From NCBI GenBank assembly GCA_963812075.1, contig CAWETN010000012.1, positions 62,001-126,000 of the forward strand: a stretch of 64,000 nt of DNA, written 5' to 3'. The notes beneath the pieces were generated by a model that saw only the letters and a list, made by a program, of their open reading frames with translations, made no database searches and was not told the DNA's origin. Shown in pieces: positions 8,353-17,433 of this stretch. Position 1 is the stretch's first letter. Each line of letters begins with the position of its first letter. This DNA is from JAMXLO01 sp963812075. GTDB lineage: Bacteria; Pseudomonadota; Alphaproteobacteria; Acetobacterales; Acetobacteraceae. A program made the translations under genes and the position numbers.

Positions 8353-9186
8353 CTACGCGGCCCGCCACATCTCGCCGTCGCGCTGCACCTTGCCCTCCTG
8401 CTCCAGCTTCAACAGGTGCGCCAGCACGTTGCGTTCCGCGGCGCGGCGCAGGCGTGGATGCACCTGTGAATACAGCGCGTCCATCAGCACGTAGGTGTCG
8501 GCCGGACCCTGCGTGAGCTTCCGCTGGATCGCCTGCTCGCGCATCGCGCGATGCGTCAGCATCTCGCGCACCAGGTTGCGCGGTTCCGGCAGTGCCGGTC
8601 CGTGACCGGGGAGGAACACGTCGTCCGTGCGGTCCAGCAGCCGGCGCAGGCTGGCGAAGTAGTCCGCCATGTTGCCGCCCGGCGGGCTCACCACACTGGT
8701 GGACCACGACATGACGTGGTCAGCACTGAACAGCACCGCGGTGCCGTCGCGCGCCGGGAGTGCCAGGCAGATATGGTCGGACGCGTGGCCGGGAGTGTGC
8801 ACCGCAATCATGCCGGCGATCGCGTCGCCGTCGGCCAGCCTGATGTCGGCGTTGAAGCCGTCGTCACCGCTGTCGCGGAAGCCCACCGTGGGCGCGCCGG
8901 TCGCCTGCTTGAGCGCCGGCACCGCACCGACATGGTCGTGATGCGTGTGGCTCACCAGGATCAGCGCGACGTTGGGACCGGTGGCATGCAGGATTGCCTC
9001 GACATGCTCCGGGTGGTCCTCCGGTCCGGGGTCCAGCACCGCGATGCCGTCCGGCGTCTCGATCAGATAAGTGTTGGTGCCGTAATAGGTCATCGGCCCG
9101 GGATTGGCGGCGACGATCCGCGAGATGCCGGGCATCACCGGCAGGACCGCGCCGCGTTCCGGCTCGGGTTCGGTCAGGAAGGGCAT
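8353..9186 (-). CDS. MBL-fold metallo-hydrolase (LACTB2-like)
   Basis: A 277-residue metallo-beta-lactamase-fold hydrolase. The metal motif HTHHDH is at residues 80-85, with further ligands in HTPGHASDH and SADHV. The C-terminal about 80 residues (from LPGHGPALPEP on) form the winged-helix extension of LACTB2-like enzymes, which include RNases and thioester hydrolases. GAGGAA lies five bases before ATG 9186; longer upstream in-frame sequence has no coding character. The substrate is unknown. Confidence 0.85.
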   Translation of the reverse strand: MPFLTEPEPERGAVLPVMPGISRIVAANPGPMTYYGTNTYLIETPDGIAVLDPGPEDHPEHVEAILHATGPNVALILVSHTHHDHVGAVPALKQATGAPTVGFRDSGDDGFNADIRLADGDAIAGMIAVHTPGHASDHICLALPARDGTAVLFSADHVMSWSTSVVSPPGGNMADYFASLRRLLDRTDDVFLPGHGPALPEPRNLVREMLTHRAMREQAIQRKLTQGPADTYVLMDALYSQVHPRLRRAAERNVLAHLLKLEQEGKVQRDGEMWRAA

Positions 9187-9317
9187 CGCATTCCTCGCTC
9201 TGTACGCGGCATAGTGGCAGCAGATGTTGCGGTGCGCCAATCCCTGCTGCTGCGATGACAGGTCTTGAACCGGCGTGGCCGGCCTGCGAAAAGTCCGGTG
9301 ACCAGCGGGGGACGGAC

Positions 9318-9533
9318 TTGAAGACCTCGAAGACCTTGAGCGAAGGACAGCGTGCCTACGAGGCGAAGCGTGCGCAGAAGGCCGGTATGAGCCTCGAGAA
9401 GTGGCTGACCAGCAAGCAGCGTGCGCACGAGGCGGAGGCGCGCGCCCGGGTGAAGGCCGCGGAACCGCCGAAGACGGCGAAGAAGCCTGGTCTGTTCGCC
9501 CGCCTGCTGGAGCGCGCACACAAACCGCTATAG
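9318..9533 (+). CDS. Small basic helical protein, function unknown
   Basis: A strongly charged 71-residue protein (Lys/Arg/Glu/Ala-rich) with a Pro-Lys-Lys-Pro hinge and a hydrophobic GLFARLLERA end; likely helical and perhaps nucleic-acid binding, but no family is recognised. The proposed start is TTG 9318 with GGGGGA five bases upstream. An in-frame ATG at 9255 would add 21 residues. The gene ends nine bases before the DUF429-like gene and could be co-transcribed with it. Confidence 0.5.
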   Translation: MKTSKTLSEGQRAYEAKRAQKAGMSLEKWLTSKQRAHEAEARARVKAAEPPKTAKKPGLFARLLERAHKPL

Positions 9534-9542
9534 GCGCGCCAC

Positions 9543-10583
9543 ATGCTGCATGCCGCCACGATCGTCGCGCATGCGGACTGGAGCGTCGATTCGCGCAAGC
9601 GCTGGGTTGCCGTGGCGCGGCGGGACGGCGAGCGGTGGCGGCTGGCCGCGCCAGCGCCGGTGGGCGACGTGGCGACGTTCCTCGCCCGGTTGCGCTGGGC
9701 AGCGGACGGCGGCGCCGTCGCTCTCGGCGTGGACCTGCCGATTGGGCTGCCGCGCGCTTACGCAGCGGCACTGCCCGAGCGGGATTTCCTGCACTTCCTT
9801 GCTGCGATGGCTGCACGACCGGAGTTCTTCCGGGTCTGCGCCACACTCTCCGAGGTCGGCCGGCACCGGCCGTTCTATCCGGCGCGCGGCGTGCGCGGGA
9901 TGACGCGGGCGGCGCATGCCGCTGCGCTCGGCCTCGACGCCGCCGCGGGACTGTCGCGCGCCTGCGACCGCGCCACGGCCGAGAGGCCGGCAGGCGCGCC
10001 GCTGTTCTGGACGCTCGGTGCGAACCAGTCCGGCAAGGCGGCAATCGCGGCATGGCAGGGGTTGCTGCTGCCCGCGCTGGCCAGCGGCGAGAACGTCAGG
10101 ATCTGGCCGTTCGCTGGTGCCTACCGGGACCTGCTCGCACCGGGAGCGGTGGCGCTTGCGGAGACCTATCCGGCCGAGGCGCTGCGGCATTTCGGGATAC
10201 GGTTGAAGGGCAGCAAGCGCCGGCAGGCGGACAGGATCCTGGTGGCCGACCAACTGGCCGGCGCGATCACCGATCTGGGCGTCTTGGCGGATCCCTTGCT
10301 GCGCCAGGCCATAGCCGATGGCTTCGGCGCGGACGCCACGGGCGAGGACCGATTTGATTGCCTGCTCGGGGTGCTCTGCGTACTCAACGTGCTCGCGGGC
10401 CGCCGTCCCGACACCGTTCCGGACGATCCGTGGCTCCAGAGATGGGAAGGCTGGGTTCTCGGGCAGACTGCCCTGCCGGCGGGAAAGAGTTGGCGCGCCA
10501 CGGAGGGCGCGCCGAAGGTTGCTTTCGGTAACGTGCTGGATGCTACAGGACCGCCGGGCAAATTGACAAGTCGCAATAAATGA
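9543..10583 (+). CDS. DUF429-like protein (predicted RNase H-fold)
   Basis: A 346-residue protein whose spaced acidic motifs resemble DUF429: HADWS near the N-terminus, VDLPIGLP (about 60), AETYPAE (about 216) and EDRFDCLLGVL (about 268-278). In that family these residues form an RNase H-like active site, though its biochemical role is poorly known. Its stop overlaps the start of the next gene (ATGA), so it is translationally coupled to the phosphoribosyltransferase-HAD fusion. No signal peptide is present, so it is cytoplasmic. Confidence 0.55.
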   Translation: MLHAATIVAHADWSVDSRKRWVAVARRDGERWRLAAPAPVGDVATFLARLRWAADGGAVALGVDLPIGLPRAYAAALPERDFLHFLAAMAARPEFFRVCATLSEVGRHRPFYPARGVRGMTRAAHAAALGLDAAAGLSRACDRATAERPAGAPLFWTLGANQSGKAAIAAWQGLLLPALASGENVRIWPFAGAYRDLLAPGAVALAETYPAEALRHFGIRLKGSKRRQADRILVADQLAGAITDLGVLADPLLRQAIADGFGADATGEDRFDCLLGVLCVLNVLAGRRPDTVPDDPWLQRWEGWVLGQTALPAGKSWRATEGAPKVAFGNVLDATGPPGKLTSRNK

Positions 10584-11533
10584 CAACGCGCGCCAGATGG
10601 AAGGGACTGGATACCGACCGAATGCCGGTGTTCCTTGGGTACGACCAGACGGAGCGCATGATTGCCGCCCTGTTGGATGGCGCCGCGGGCTGGCGGCCCG
10701 ATGCCGTGGTCGGCATTGCGCGCGGGGGGCTGGTGCCGGCCAGCATGGCCGCAGGCATCCTGGCATTGCCGCTGGCGATGATCGGCTTCGACCGCGCGGG
10801 CGGCAGCACGCAGTGGCTGGGGGCACCGGCGGGCGGCAGTCGTGTCCTTCTGGTCGATGACGGCTGCAGCACCGGCCGCACGATGGCTGCGGTCCGCGCC
10901 GAGTTGATCCGGGAAGGACGTGCATGCCTGACGATGGCGGTGGTGCACGATCCAGAGGTGACCAGCTACGTGCCGGATCTCTCGCACGCGATGCGGGTGT
11001 TGTGGCGCTTCCCCTGGGAACGCGGTGAGGCGACGCCGGCCAGCCGCGCCTGGCGCGGCACCGGCGGCGGCCCTAATCGAGCGACGGAACTGCCCTTTTA
11101 TGGGCTCGACCTGGATGGGGTCTTTCTGCCGGATGTGCCCGACGCGCTGTACCAGGCGGATATTGCCGAAGCGGTGCGGCAGCGGCACACGCTCGAGCCG
11201 CTCACCACGCTGCCGTTCTTCGCGCCCGAACGTGCGGTCGTGATCACCGGCCGCCCGGCGACCGATCGCGATCGAACTAAGGCGTGGCTGGAACGCTGGG
11301 GCCACGGCGCCCTGCCGCTCGAGTGCCGCCCGGACCACACGCCGCACACGCCGGATGCGGTTGCGCGCTACAAGGCGGAAACTGCCACCCGTTGGGGGTG
11401 CACGCATTTCGTTGAAAGCGACGCCGAACAGGCCTTGCGGGTCGCGGCACATGCGCCTCACCTCGTGGTGAGTTGGTGGTCGGCGGGCGACGCCCGGGCC
11501 TGGCTGATCGGTGTGGCGGCGCAGCCACCTTGA
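10580..11533 (+). CDS. Phosphoribosyltransferase-like domain fused to a HAD-like domain
   Basis: A 317-residue two-domain protein. Residues about 15-140 are a type I phosphoribosyltransferase fold with the PRPP-binding loop VLLVDDGCSTGRTM at 89-102. Residues about 172-315 look like a HAD hydrolase: DLDGVF (177-182) gives both acidic residues of motif I, TGRPATDRD (223-231) is motif II, and a conserved Lys234 follows. A phosphate-transferring enzyme acting on a base or ribosyl compound is a reasonable inference, but the substrate is unknown. It is coupled to the DUF429-like gene by an ATGA overlap. Confidence 0.7.
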   Translation: MTTRARWKGLDTDRMPVFLGYDQTERMIAALLDGAAGWRPDAVVGIARGGLVPASMAAGILALPLAMIGFDRAGGSTQWLGAPAGGSRVLLVDDGCSTGRTMAAVRAELIREGRACLTMAVVHDPEVTSYVPDLSHAMRVLWRFPWERGEATPASRAWRGTGGGPNRATELPFYGLDLDGVFLPDVPDALYQADIAEAVRQRHTLEPLTTLPFFAPERAVVITGRPATDRDRTKAWLERWGHGALPLECRPDHTPHTPDAVARYKAETATRWGCTHFVESDAEQALRVAAHAPHLVVSWWSAGDARAWLIGVAAQPP

Positions 11534-11777
11534 TCCGGCTAACCTGTGGCGGCCCGGCAACACTGGTGGGCAGAGTCACAGACCGTAACTTTCCTGCGGT
11601 CAGGCAAGCTTTCGAAACGTCAAATCCGTGGCTATAAGCGATTCACGCAATGGTTGCGGCGCTCCGCCCACTACTGGCGATGGTAGCGGCCGGCGCCGTC
11701 CGCAGACTGACGCGCGTTATGTGGATGCGATGTTGGAATTATAACGAGGCACAGCAGACCAGAGGGGAATACAGGGC

Positions 11778-13208
11778 ATGCGCACTCTGTGGGGCAGGAT
11801 TGCCGGTCTGGCGTTTGTTATGGCCTGCGTGGTTCTCGTCATCCCTCCGGTACAAGCGGTGCCCAATTTCGCGTCCCAGACCGGACAGCCCTGCACAGCG
11901 TGCCACATCGGCGCCTTCGGACCGCAACTCACCCCGCTCGGCCGCGCGTTCAAGATCGGCGGCTATACGCAGCGCGGCGGCGAGGGCTGGGAGGCCGACG
12001 TACCGCTGTCGGCGATGGTGCTGGGATCGTTCACCCACACCGGTTCCGGCGTTCCAGCCGATCAGATCGAGCATCACTTCAATGACAACAACAATTTCGC
12101 CCTGGACCAGATCAGCGTGTTCCTTGCCGGCGGCATCGGCGAGCACACCGGCGGCTTCATGCAGTTCACCTATTCCAATATCCCGAACGCGTCGAACGTC
12201 GATAACGTGGACCTTAGGCCGTACACGACGACCTTCGACCTGAGCGGCAAGGAGTTGCGCGTCGGCACCACCATCAACAACAACCCGACGGTGCAGGATC
12301 CGTACAACTCGACCTACGCGTGGGGCTTCCCCTTTGCCGCCTCGGGCCTGGCGCCAACGCCGACCGCGGCGCTGGCGATATCAGATGGCTTCGGGCTGAA
12401 CTCGATCGGCTACACGGCGTATGCCTGGTACGACCGCAGCCTGTACCTTGAAGGCGGCATCTACACGACGGTGTCCACCTGGGCGATGACCCGGATGGGC
12501 AATCCCTTCGGCGTCGGCAGCTCGCAGGGGGTCATGCCCTACTTCCGTGCGGCGTACGAATGGAACTGGAACCAGCAGTCGGCGCATGTCGGCGCGCTGT
12601 ACATGCAGTCGAACGTCAACCCGGCGGTCGCCGACTTCCAGACCGATGGTTCGTTCGGCCGCGATCACTATCGCGACTACGGGTTCGACGCCGGCTACCA
12701 GTTCCTGGGCGACGGGACCCACACCGTGACCATCGACGGCATCTACACCCACGAGAACCAGAACCTCGAAGGCACGGCCTCGACCTTCAACCTCGCCAAT
12801 GGCACCGCGTTCAGCCCGAAATCGAACCTCAACCAGATCAGGCTCACCGCCTCCTACTGGTATCAGCACACATACGGTCTGACCCTCGGCTGGCAGTACA
12901 TCTGGGGACCAGCGAACCCGGTGCTGTATCAGTCGCCGACGTTCGACGACGCTGGCACCCTGCTCACCGGCAACGCGATCTCCGGCAGCGCAAACAACAA
13001 GCCAAGCAGCAACGCGTTCATCATCGAGGCGGACTGGGTACCGTTCGGCAAGGACGGGTCCTGGGGGTCGCCGTGGGCCAACCTGAAGCTCGGCATCCAG
13101 TACACGCTCTACACGCAGTTCAACGGCGGCGGGAAGAACTACGACGGCTTCGGCCGCAATGCCGGCGACAACAACACGCTGTTCCTGTTCGCCTGGATGG
13201 CGTTCTGA
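11778..13208 (+). CDS. Cyc2-like outer-membrane cytochrome c-porin fusion
   Basis: A 476-residue exported protein. A signal peptide is cleaved probably after VQA27. The mature N-terminus carries one haem c site, CTACH (39-43), inside a short segment of the form FASQTGQPC..CH..LTPLGRAFK. The remainder is rich in alternating aromatic/polar strands and ends in Phe, as outer-membrane beta-barrels do. This fusion of a monohaem cytochrome to a porin is the architecture of Cyc2, the iron oxidase of acidophilic and neutrophilic iron oxidisers, and of related proteins of unknown function. A role in moving electrons across the outer membrane is inferred. GAGGGGAATACAGGG precedes the ATG. The 244 bases upstream (11534-11777) hold no gene but a TATAAC-like element near 11742. 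Confidence 0.75.
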   Translation: MRTLWGRIAGLAFVMACVVLVIPPVQAVPNFASQTGQPCTACHIGAFGPQLTPLGRAFKIGGYTQRGGEGWEADVPLSAMVLGSFTHTGSGVPADQIEHHFNDNNNFALDQISVFLAGGIGEHTGGFMQFTYSNIPNASNVDNVDLRPYTTTFDLSGKELRVGTTINNNPTVQDPYNSTYAWGFPFAASGLAPTPTAALAISDGFGLNSIGYTAYAWYDRSLYLEGGIYTTVSTWAMTRMGNPFGVGSSQGVMPYFRAAYEWNWNQQSAHVGALYMQSNVNPAVADFQTDGSFGRDHYRDYGFDAGYQFLGDGTHTVTIDGIYTHENQNLEGTASTFNLANGTAFSPKSNLNQIRLTASYWYQHTYGLTLGWQYIWGPANPVLYQSPTFDDAGTLLTGNAISGSANNKPSSNAFIIEADWVPFGKDGSWGSPWANLKLGIQYTLYTQFNGGGKNYDGFGRNAGDNNTLFLFAWMAF

Positions 13209-13217
13209 GGCAGGGCA

Positions 13218-14204
13218 TCACGCCGGCGGGTACAGCCCCGCCGCGCGTGCCCGCAGCCTGATCATCGCCGCCAGCAGATCGAGGGTCGGCGTCGGCACGC
13301 CGGCCAGTCGCGCCATGTCCAGCGGCACCGTGTAGAGCGCATCGATCTCCATCGGTCGCCCGGCCTCGAGGTCCTGCAGAACCGATGGCCGGTGCGCGAG
13401 CCGCATGTTGCCGGCGACCACCTGCTCCATGTCGATGTCGAGCGGATGGCCCATGGCGTCTGCCACCGCCCTCGCCTCCGCCACCATGCGGCGCGAGCAC
13501 TCGATCAGCGCCGGCTCCGCATGCGTCGCGTGCACCGCGGACTCGGTCAGCACGCACATCGGCCCGGCGCTCAGGTTGAAGGCGAGCTTGCGCCAGATCA
13601 GCGTGCGGATGTCGCGTGCGATCGTCACCGGCAGATCGGCAGCGCGGAACGCGGTGGCGAGCGCTTCGATGCGCGGCGTGACCTCGCCGTTCGGCTCGCC
13701 CAGCACCGTGCCGCCGCCGGCGCCGGCCAGCAACCGCACCACGCCCGGCGCCGGGACCGAGCAGGCAGGCCAGAAGATACCGCCGATCGCACGCTCCGGC
13801 CCGACGGCACGCCACATCGCATCGCCGGGGTCGAGACGCGGCAGGCGGCGACCTTCCTGCCGTCCGCCATGCGCGTGGAAATACCACCACGGGATGCCGT
13901 TCATCGGAAAGGCCACGGCGGTATGCAGACCGAGGAGCGGCGCGATCGTGGCAGCAACGGCGGGCAACGCCGGTGCCTTGACGGTCACGATAACCGCGTC
14001 CTGGGGTCCGAGATCAGCCGGGTCGTCGCTGGCGCGGATCCGCACGTTGACGGTGCTGTCGGCCGATTCCACGGTCAGGCCGTTGGCTAGGATGGCGGCG
14101 AGATGCGTGCCGCGGGCCACGACAGACACATCGGCGCCGCCCCGTGCCAGGTTGGCTCCCAGGTATCCGCCCACGGCACCCGCGCCGAACACGCAGATTC
14201 GCAT
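13218..14204 (-). CDS. Ketopantoate reductase-family (ApbA/PanE) oxidoreductase
   Basis: A 328-residue NADPH-dependent 2-dehydropantoate 2-reductase family protein. The nucleotide loop GAGAVGG is at 7-13; VKAPALP (about 75-81), the WRKLAFNLS segment (catalytic-Lys region) and the helical C-terminal domain are present. A second paralogue lies at 51583. Neither is next to other pantothenate genes, so the substrate may be another 2-keto acid. It is convergent with the cytochrome-porin gene, nine bases apart. Confidence 0.85.
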   Translation of the reverse strand: MRICVFGAGAVGGYLGANLARGGADVSVVARGTHLAAILANGLTVESADSTVNVRIRASDDPADLGPQDAVIVTVKAPALPAVAATIAPLLGLHTAVAFPMNGIPWWYFHAHGGRQEGRRLPRLDPGDAMWRAVGPERAIGGIFWPACSVPAPGVVRLLAGAGGGTVLGEPNGEVTPRIEALATAFRAADLPVTIARDIRTLIWRKLAFNLSAGPMCVLTESAVHATHAEPALIECSRRMVAEARAVADAMGHPLDIDMEQVVAGNMRLAHRPSVLQDLEAGRPMEIDALYTVPLDMARLAGVPTPTLDLLAAMIRLRARAAGLYPPA

Positions 14205-14268
14205 CAGCGGGAGAGACCCCCTCCCCGACCCTCTCCCACTCGGCGGGAGAAGAAGAATGCGGCGCGGC
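14205..14268. repeat. Intergenic hairpin of the CCCTCTCCC/GGGAGA type
   Basis: The 64-base gap between two same-strand genes contains pyrimidine-rich CCCTCCCCGACCCTCTCCC followed by a stem TCTCCC (14232-14237), loop ACTCGGC, GGGAGA (14245-14250). The related, stronger palindrome at 18165-18190 uses the same CCCTCTCC/GGAGAGGG sequence, so this looks like a dispersed intergenic element that may act as a terminator or mRNA stabiliser. Confidence 0.45.
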
Positions 14269-15453
14269 TCACGTCAGCAGTTCGAGCGCAGCGCGCGACA
14301 GAGCCTCCACCCCAAGGCCGATGCAGCGCTCGTCCGGCTGATACGCCGAGTTGTGCAGCCTGTCGTTGCGTCCCGGCTGGGATGAACCGACACGCAGTTG
14401 GAACGCCGGCACGAGGTCGGCCATCAGCGCGAAGTCCTCGCCGCCCAGGCTTGGCTCGAATTCGGTGATCACGTCACCGAACTGGTTGCGCACCGCCGTC
14501 ACGGTGCGCTTAAGCACTTCCGCGTCGTTGCGCAGTGAGGGCACGCCGCGGCGATAGTCCACCTCGCAGCGCACGCGCATGCCGTCCAGCATGCCACCGG
14601 CCATGCGTCGGATTGAGTCCTCGGCGATATCGCGGGCGCGGGCGTGCAGCGTGCGGACCGTGCCTTTGATCAGGCAGCTGTCCGGGATGATGTTGTACGT
14701 GGTGCCGCCCTGGATCGCGCCCACCGTCACCACCGCCGGCATGGTCGGCGGCACCTCGCGCGACACCACGGTCTGCAATTGCGCCACCAGCATCGCCGCG
14801 GCGACCAGCGGATCGACCGCGGTGTGCGGATAGGCGGCATGGCCCGACCTGCCGTGCACCACGATGTCGAACCGGTCGGAGGCCGCCAGACAGGCGCCGT
14901 GCACGAAGCCGAAGCTGCCGACCGCCATGTCCGGGTGGTTGTGGAAGCCAAGCGCCAGATCGACCTTCGGCCCGTCCATCACGCCGTCGTCGAGCATTGC
15001 GCGCATCCCACCGAGGCCTTCCTCGGCCGGCTGGAACACCAGCTTGACCGTCCCCGCCAGCTGCGGCGCCAGCTCCTTCAGCACGCCGGCAACGCCCAGC
15101 AGCGTGGTGGTGTGGATGTCGTGGCCGCAGGCATGCATCAGGCCGGTCCTGGTGCTGGCGAACGGCAGCCCCGAGGTCTCCTGGATCGGCAGCGCGTCCA
15201 TGTCGGCGCGAATGGCGAGCACCGGCCCCGGCCGGCCGCCCTCGATCAGCCCGACGACGCCGGTCCTGCCGATGCCGGTCCGGTGCGCGATGCCAAGGCG
15301 TGCGAGCTCGCGCGCCACGACGCCCGCGGTGCGCACCTCCTCGAAACCGAGTTCCGGGTGAGCGTGGATATCGCGGCGGATCTCGATCAGCGCCGGTTCC
15401 ATGCGGTGGGTGGCGTCGCGGATCGCGGTGGTGGGATCGTTGGACAGGGACAT
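14269..15453 (-). CDS. M20-family amidohydrolase (hippurate/amino-acid N-deacylase type)
   Basis: A 394-residue M20D metallopeptidase-like amidohydrolase. Metal-binding residues are visible in MHACGHDIH (Cys109, His111), PAEEG (Glu pair) and GFHNHPD, with the closing GGEDFALM motif. These cytoplasmic enzymes cleave N-acyl amino acids such as hippurate or N-acetyl/indole-acyl amino acids. The start at 15453 gives a normal family length. Confidence 0.88.
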   Translation of the reverse strand: MSLSNDPTTAIRDATHRMEPALIEIRRDIHAHPELGFEEVRTAGVVARELARLGIAHRTGIGRTGVVGLIEGGRPGPVLAIRADMDALPIQETSGLPFASTRTGLMHACGHDIHTTTLLGVAGVLKELAPQLAGTVKLVFQPAEEGLGGMRAMLDDGVMDGPKVDLALGFHNHPDMAVGSFGFVHGACLAASDRFDIVVHGRSGHAAYPHTAVDPLVAAAMLVAQLQTVVSREVPPTMPAVVTVGAIQGGTTYNIIPDSCLIKGTVRTLHARARDIAEDSIRRMAGGMLDGMRVRCEVDYRRGVPSLRNDAEVLKRTVTAVRNQFGDVITEFEPSLGGEDFALMADLVPAFQLRVGSSQPGRNDRLHNSAYQPDERCIGLGVEALSRAALELLT

Positions 15454-15486
15454 TGATGGATCGCCCGAACAGTGGGGTTGGAGTCG

Positions 15487-15753
15487 CTACAGCCGCCGCA
15501 GCCACGACCTGGTGCGCCGCAGCGCCTCGGCCGAACTGGCAGTGAGCCGCCAGGGCACTTCCTCGCGCAGCGTCACGCATTGCCAACGCGCGCAGCCAGG
15601 GCAGCGCACCATCTGCTCCGGCAGGTCGGGCTTGATCAGCATGCGCGCACCGCAGCAGTTGCACAGGCTCTGCCGTCGCGGATCCCGCTGCGCATCGCGG
15701 ATCAGCGACGTCAGCAACGCTCCCCTGGCCATGACAAGCGGCAGATACTTCAT
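15487..15753 (-). CDS. Small zinc-ribbon protein
   Basis: An 88-residue protein with Cys clusters CNCCG (31-34) and CPGC (51-54) plus Cys59, forming a probable zinc ribbon, and a basic C-terminus (RRTRSWLRRL). AGAGGG lies six bases before ATG 15753. It ends 33 bases upstream of the amidohydrolase start, so the two may be co-transcribed. No function is recognised. Confidence 0.6.
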   Translation of the reverse strand: MKYLPLVMARGALLTSLIRDAQRDPRRQSLCNCCGARMLIKPDLPEQMVRCPGCARWQCVTLREEVPWRLTASSAEALRRTRSWLRRL

Positions 15754-15832
15754 CGGCGACCCTCTTGCGCTATGGCGGAAAATACGGCGGTCGGGGCATG
15801 GTGAGCAATGTCCAGATGCAGCGGAGCGAGCC

Positions 15833-16225
15833 ATGTCCCTTACCGGCGGATGCCAATGCGGCGCCGTTCGCTACACGATCGCCGCCGAGCCGCTGTCCAC
15901 CTATGTCTGCCATTGCCGTGAGTGCCGGCGGCAATCGGCATCGGCATTCGGCATATCGGTGATCGTGCCCGAGGCAGCCTTCGCGCTGACGCAGGGTGAG
16001 GTCCGCGCCTGGCGCCGGCCGACCGACAGCGGCCGCGTCCTCGACTGCACATTCTGTGTCGTCTGCGGGTCGCGCATCTGCCACAGCACGCCCGGCGAAG
16101 GGATGGTCAGCGTCAAGGGCGGTTCGCTGGACAAGCCGGTGGACCTGCACACCGCGATGCACATCTGGACCACGCGCAAGCTGCCGGGCGTGGTGATCCC
16201 CTACGGCGCGAAGCAGTACCGATGA
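15833..16225 (+). CDS. GFA/CENP-V family zinc protein (first of three in this window)
   Basis: A 130-residue protein of the glutathione-dependent formaldehyde-activating enzyme (GFA) family. The zinc ligands are clear: C7-x-C9, C26-x-C28-x2-C31 (VCHCREC) and a later C-x2-C pair (FCVVCG). The family name derives from Gfa, but most bacterial members have no tested function. GGAGCGAG precedes the ATG. It is convergent with the flavin oxidoreductase gene. Confidence 0.85.
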   Translation: MSLTGGCQCGAVRYTIAAEPLSTYVCHCRECRRQSASAFGISVIVPEAAFALTQGEVRAWRRPTDSGRVLDCTFCVVCGSRICHSTPGEGMVSVKGGSLDKPVDLHTAMHIWTTRKLPGVVIPYGAKQYR

Positions 16226-16234
16226 GGAGCCGGA

Positions 16235-17368
16235 TTAGGCGGGTGCGAAGACGTCGTCGTGCGCCGGCGCGCTGCGCTGTGCCGGACCGCCGGCGAACGC
16301 CGTGTCACGCTGCAACGCCGGCACCACACGCTCGGCGAACAGGCGCATGTTAAGCTCACCCTGCTCGTGCGGCATGCCGCCATAGGAGAAGTCGGCGATG
16401 ATGTGATCCGTGCCGGTGAGCGAGCGCAGTTCGGCGATCTGCTGGATGCAGTCGTCTGGTGTGCCGACGATCTGGATCCCTACGTAGAACTCCGTCGCCT
16501 TCTGCCGAGCCGTCTCCTCCTTCATCTTGGCGTAGGTCTTGGTCATCTTGCCGTACGCCTCGTAGCCCTTCACCGACGCCAGGTGCCCGTCGGAGAAATG
16601 GTAGTGGTTGTCGATCGAATCCCATTTCCGCCCGAGATACCGCATGGCAAGTTCATGCGCCTCGTCGCGGCTTTCGGCGCAGGCGACGTTGGTCAGCAGG
16701 ACCGGCGGCGGCGGCACGTGGCCGACGGCGGCGGCGATCGCGCGGAAGCGGTCGATTTCGGCCGCGGCCTTCGGCCATTCGTTCTGCATGATCACCATCA
16801 TGCCGAAGCCCAGCTTCGCCATTATCTCGGCCGACTCGGGTGTCACCGCGGAGACGAAGAAGCGGCGCTCCGGATTGGAGATCGGCCGCGGGCGGATCGA
16901 GGTGCGCGGAATCTGGTAATACTCGCCCTGCCATTCGAACTCGGGCTCGACCAGCGCATGGCGGATCAGTTGCGCCGCCTCGACGAAGCGCGGCCGCGCC
17001 TCCTCCATCGGGATACGGAAGCCCGCATATTCCACGCTGGCGGCGCCGCGACCGAAGCCGAACAGGCAGCGCCCGCCGCACAGCACGTCGAGCAGCGCGA
17101 TGCTCTCGGCCACGCGGATCGGATCGTGCCAGGGCAGCACGATGACTGCGGTGCCCAGTTGCACGCGCTTCGTACGGCCGGCGAAGTAGCTGAGCAGTTG
17201 CACCGGCGCCGGCGACATCGAGTAGCCGGTGAAGTGGTGCTCCAGCGCGAAGATCGAGTCGAAGCCCAGCGGTTCGGCCAGATCGCCGAGTTCGAGGTGC
17301 TCCTTGTAGACGGCGACGTCCGACCGCCCCGCCTGGGCCAGGATGCTGAGCGACACGCCGACCTTCAT
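16235..17368 (-). CDS. Luciferase-like (LLM-class) flavin-dependent monooxygenase
   Basis: A 377-residue TIM-barrel monooxygenase of the bacterial luciferase family, using reduced FMN or F420. Typical elements are the N-terminal KVGVSLS strand, FALEHHFTGY, LGTAVIVLPWHDP and the GRGAA/PERRFFVSAVTPES segment. AGGAGG lies six bases before the start codon. The substrate is unknown. It is divergent from the racemase-like gene at 17434, the two sharing a 65-base promoter region. Confidence 0.87.
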   Translation of the reverse strand: MKVGVSLSILAQAGRSDVAVYKEHLELGDLAEPLGFDSIFALEHHFTGYSMSPAPVQLLSYFAGRTKRVQLGTAVIVLPWHDPIRVAESIALLDVLCGGRCLFGFGRGAASVEYAGFRIPMEEARPRFVEAAQLIRHALVEPEFEWQGEYYQIPRTSIRPRPISNPERRFFVSAVTPESAEIMAKLGFGMMVIMQNEWPKAAAEIDRFRAIAAAVGHVPPPPVLLTNVACAESRDEAHELAMRYLGRKWDSIDNHYHFSDGHLASVKGYEAYGKMTKTYAKMKEETARQKATEFYVGIQIVGTPDDCIQQIAELRSLTGTDHIIADFSYGGMPHEQGELNMRLFAERVVPALQRDTAFAGGPAQRSAPAHDDVFAPA

Positions 17369-17433
17369 TGACGCCTCCTGCGCGGTTGGCCGGAGTGTGT
17401 CAGGATGGCGGCCCCAGGTGAAGGGACCGGGCT

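Noticed and set aside
11778..13208. Direct naming as the iron oxidase Cyc2
   Set aside because: Architecture fits, but the wider family includes proteins without iron oxidation; no supporting electron-transfer genes are adjacent.
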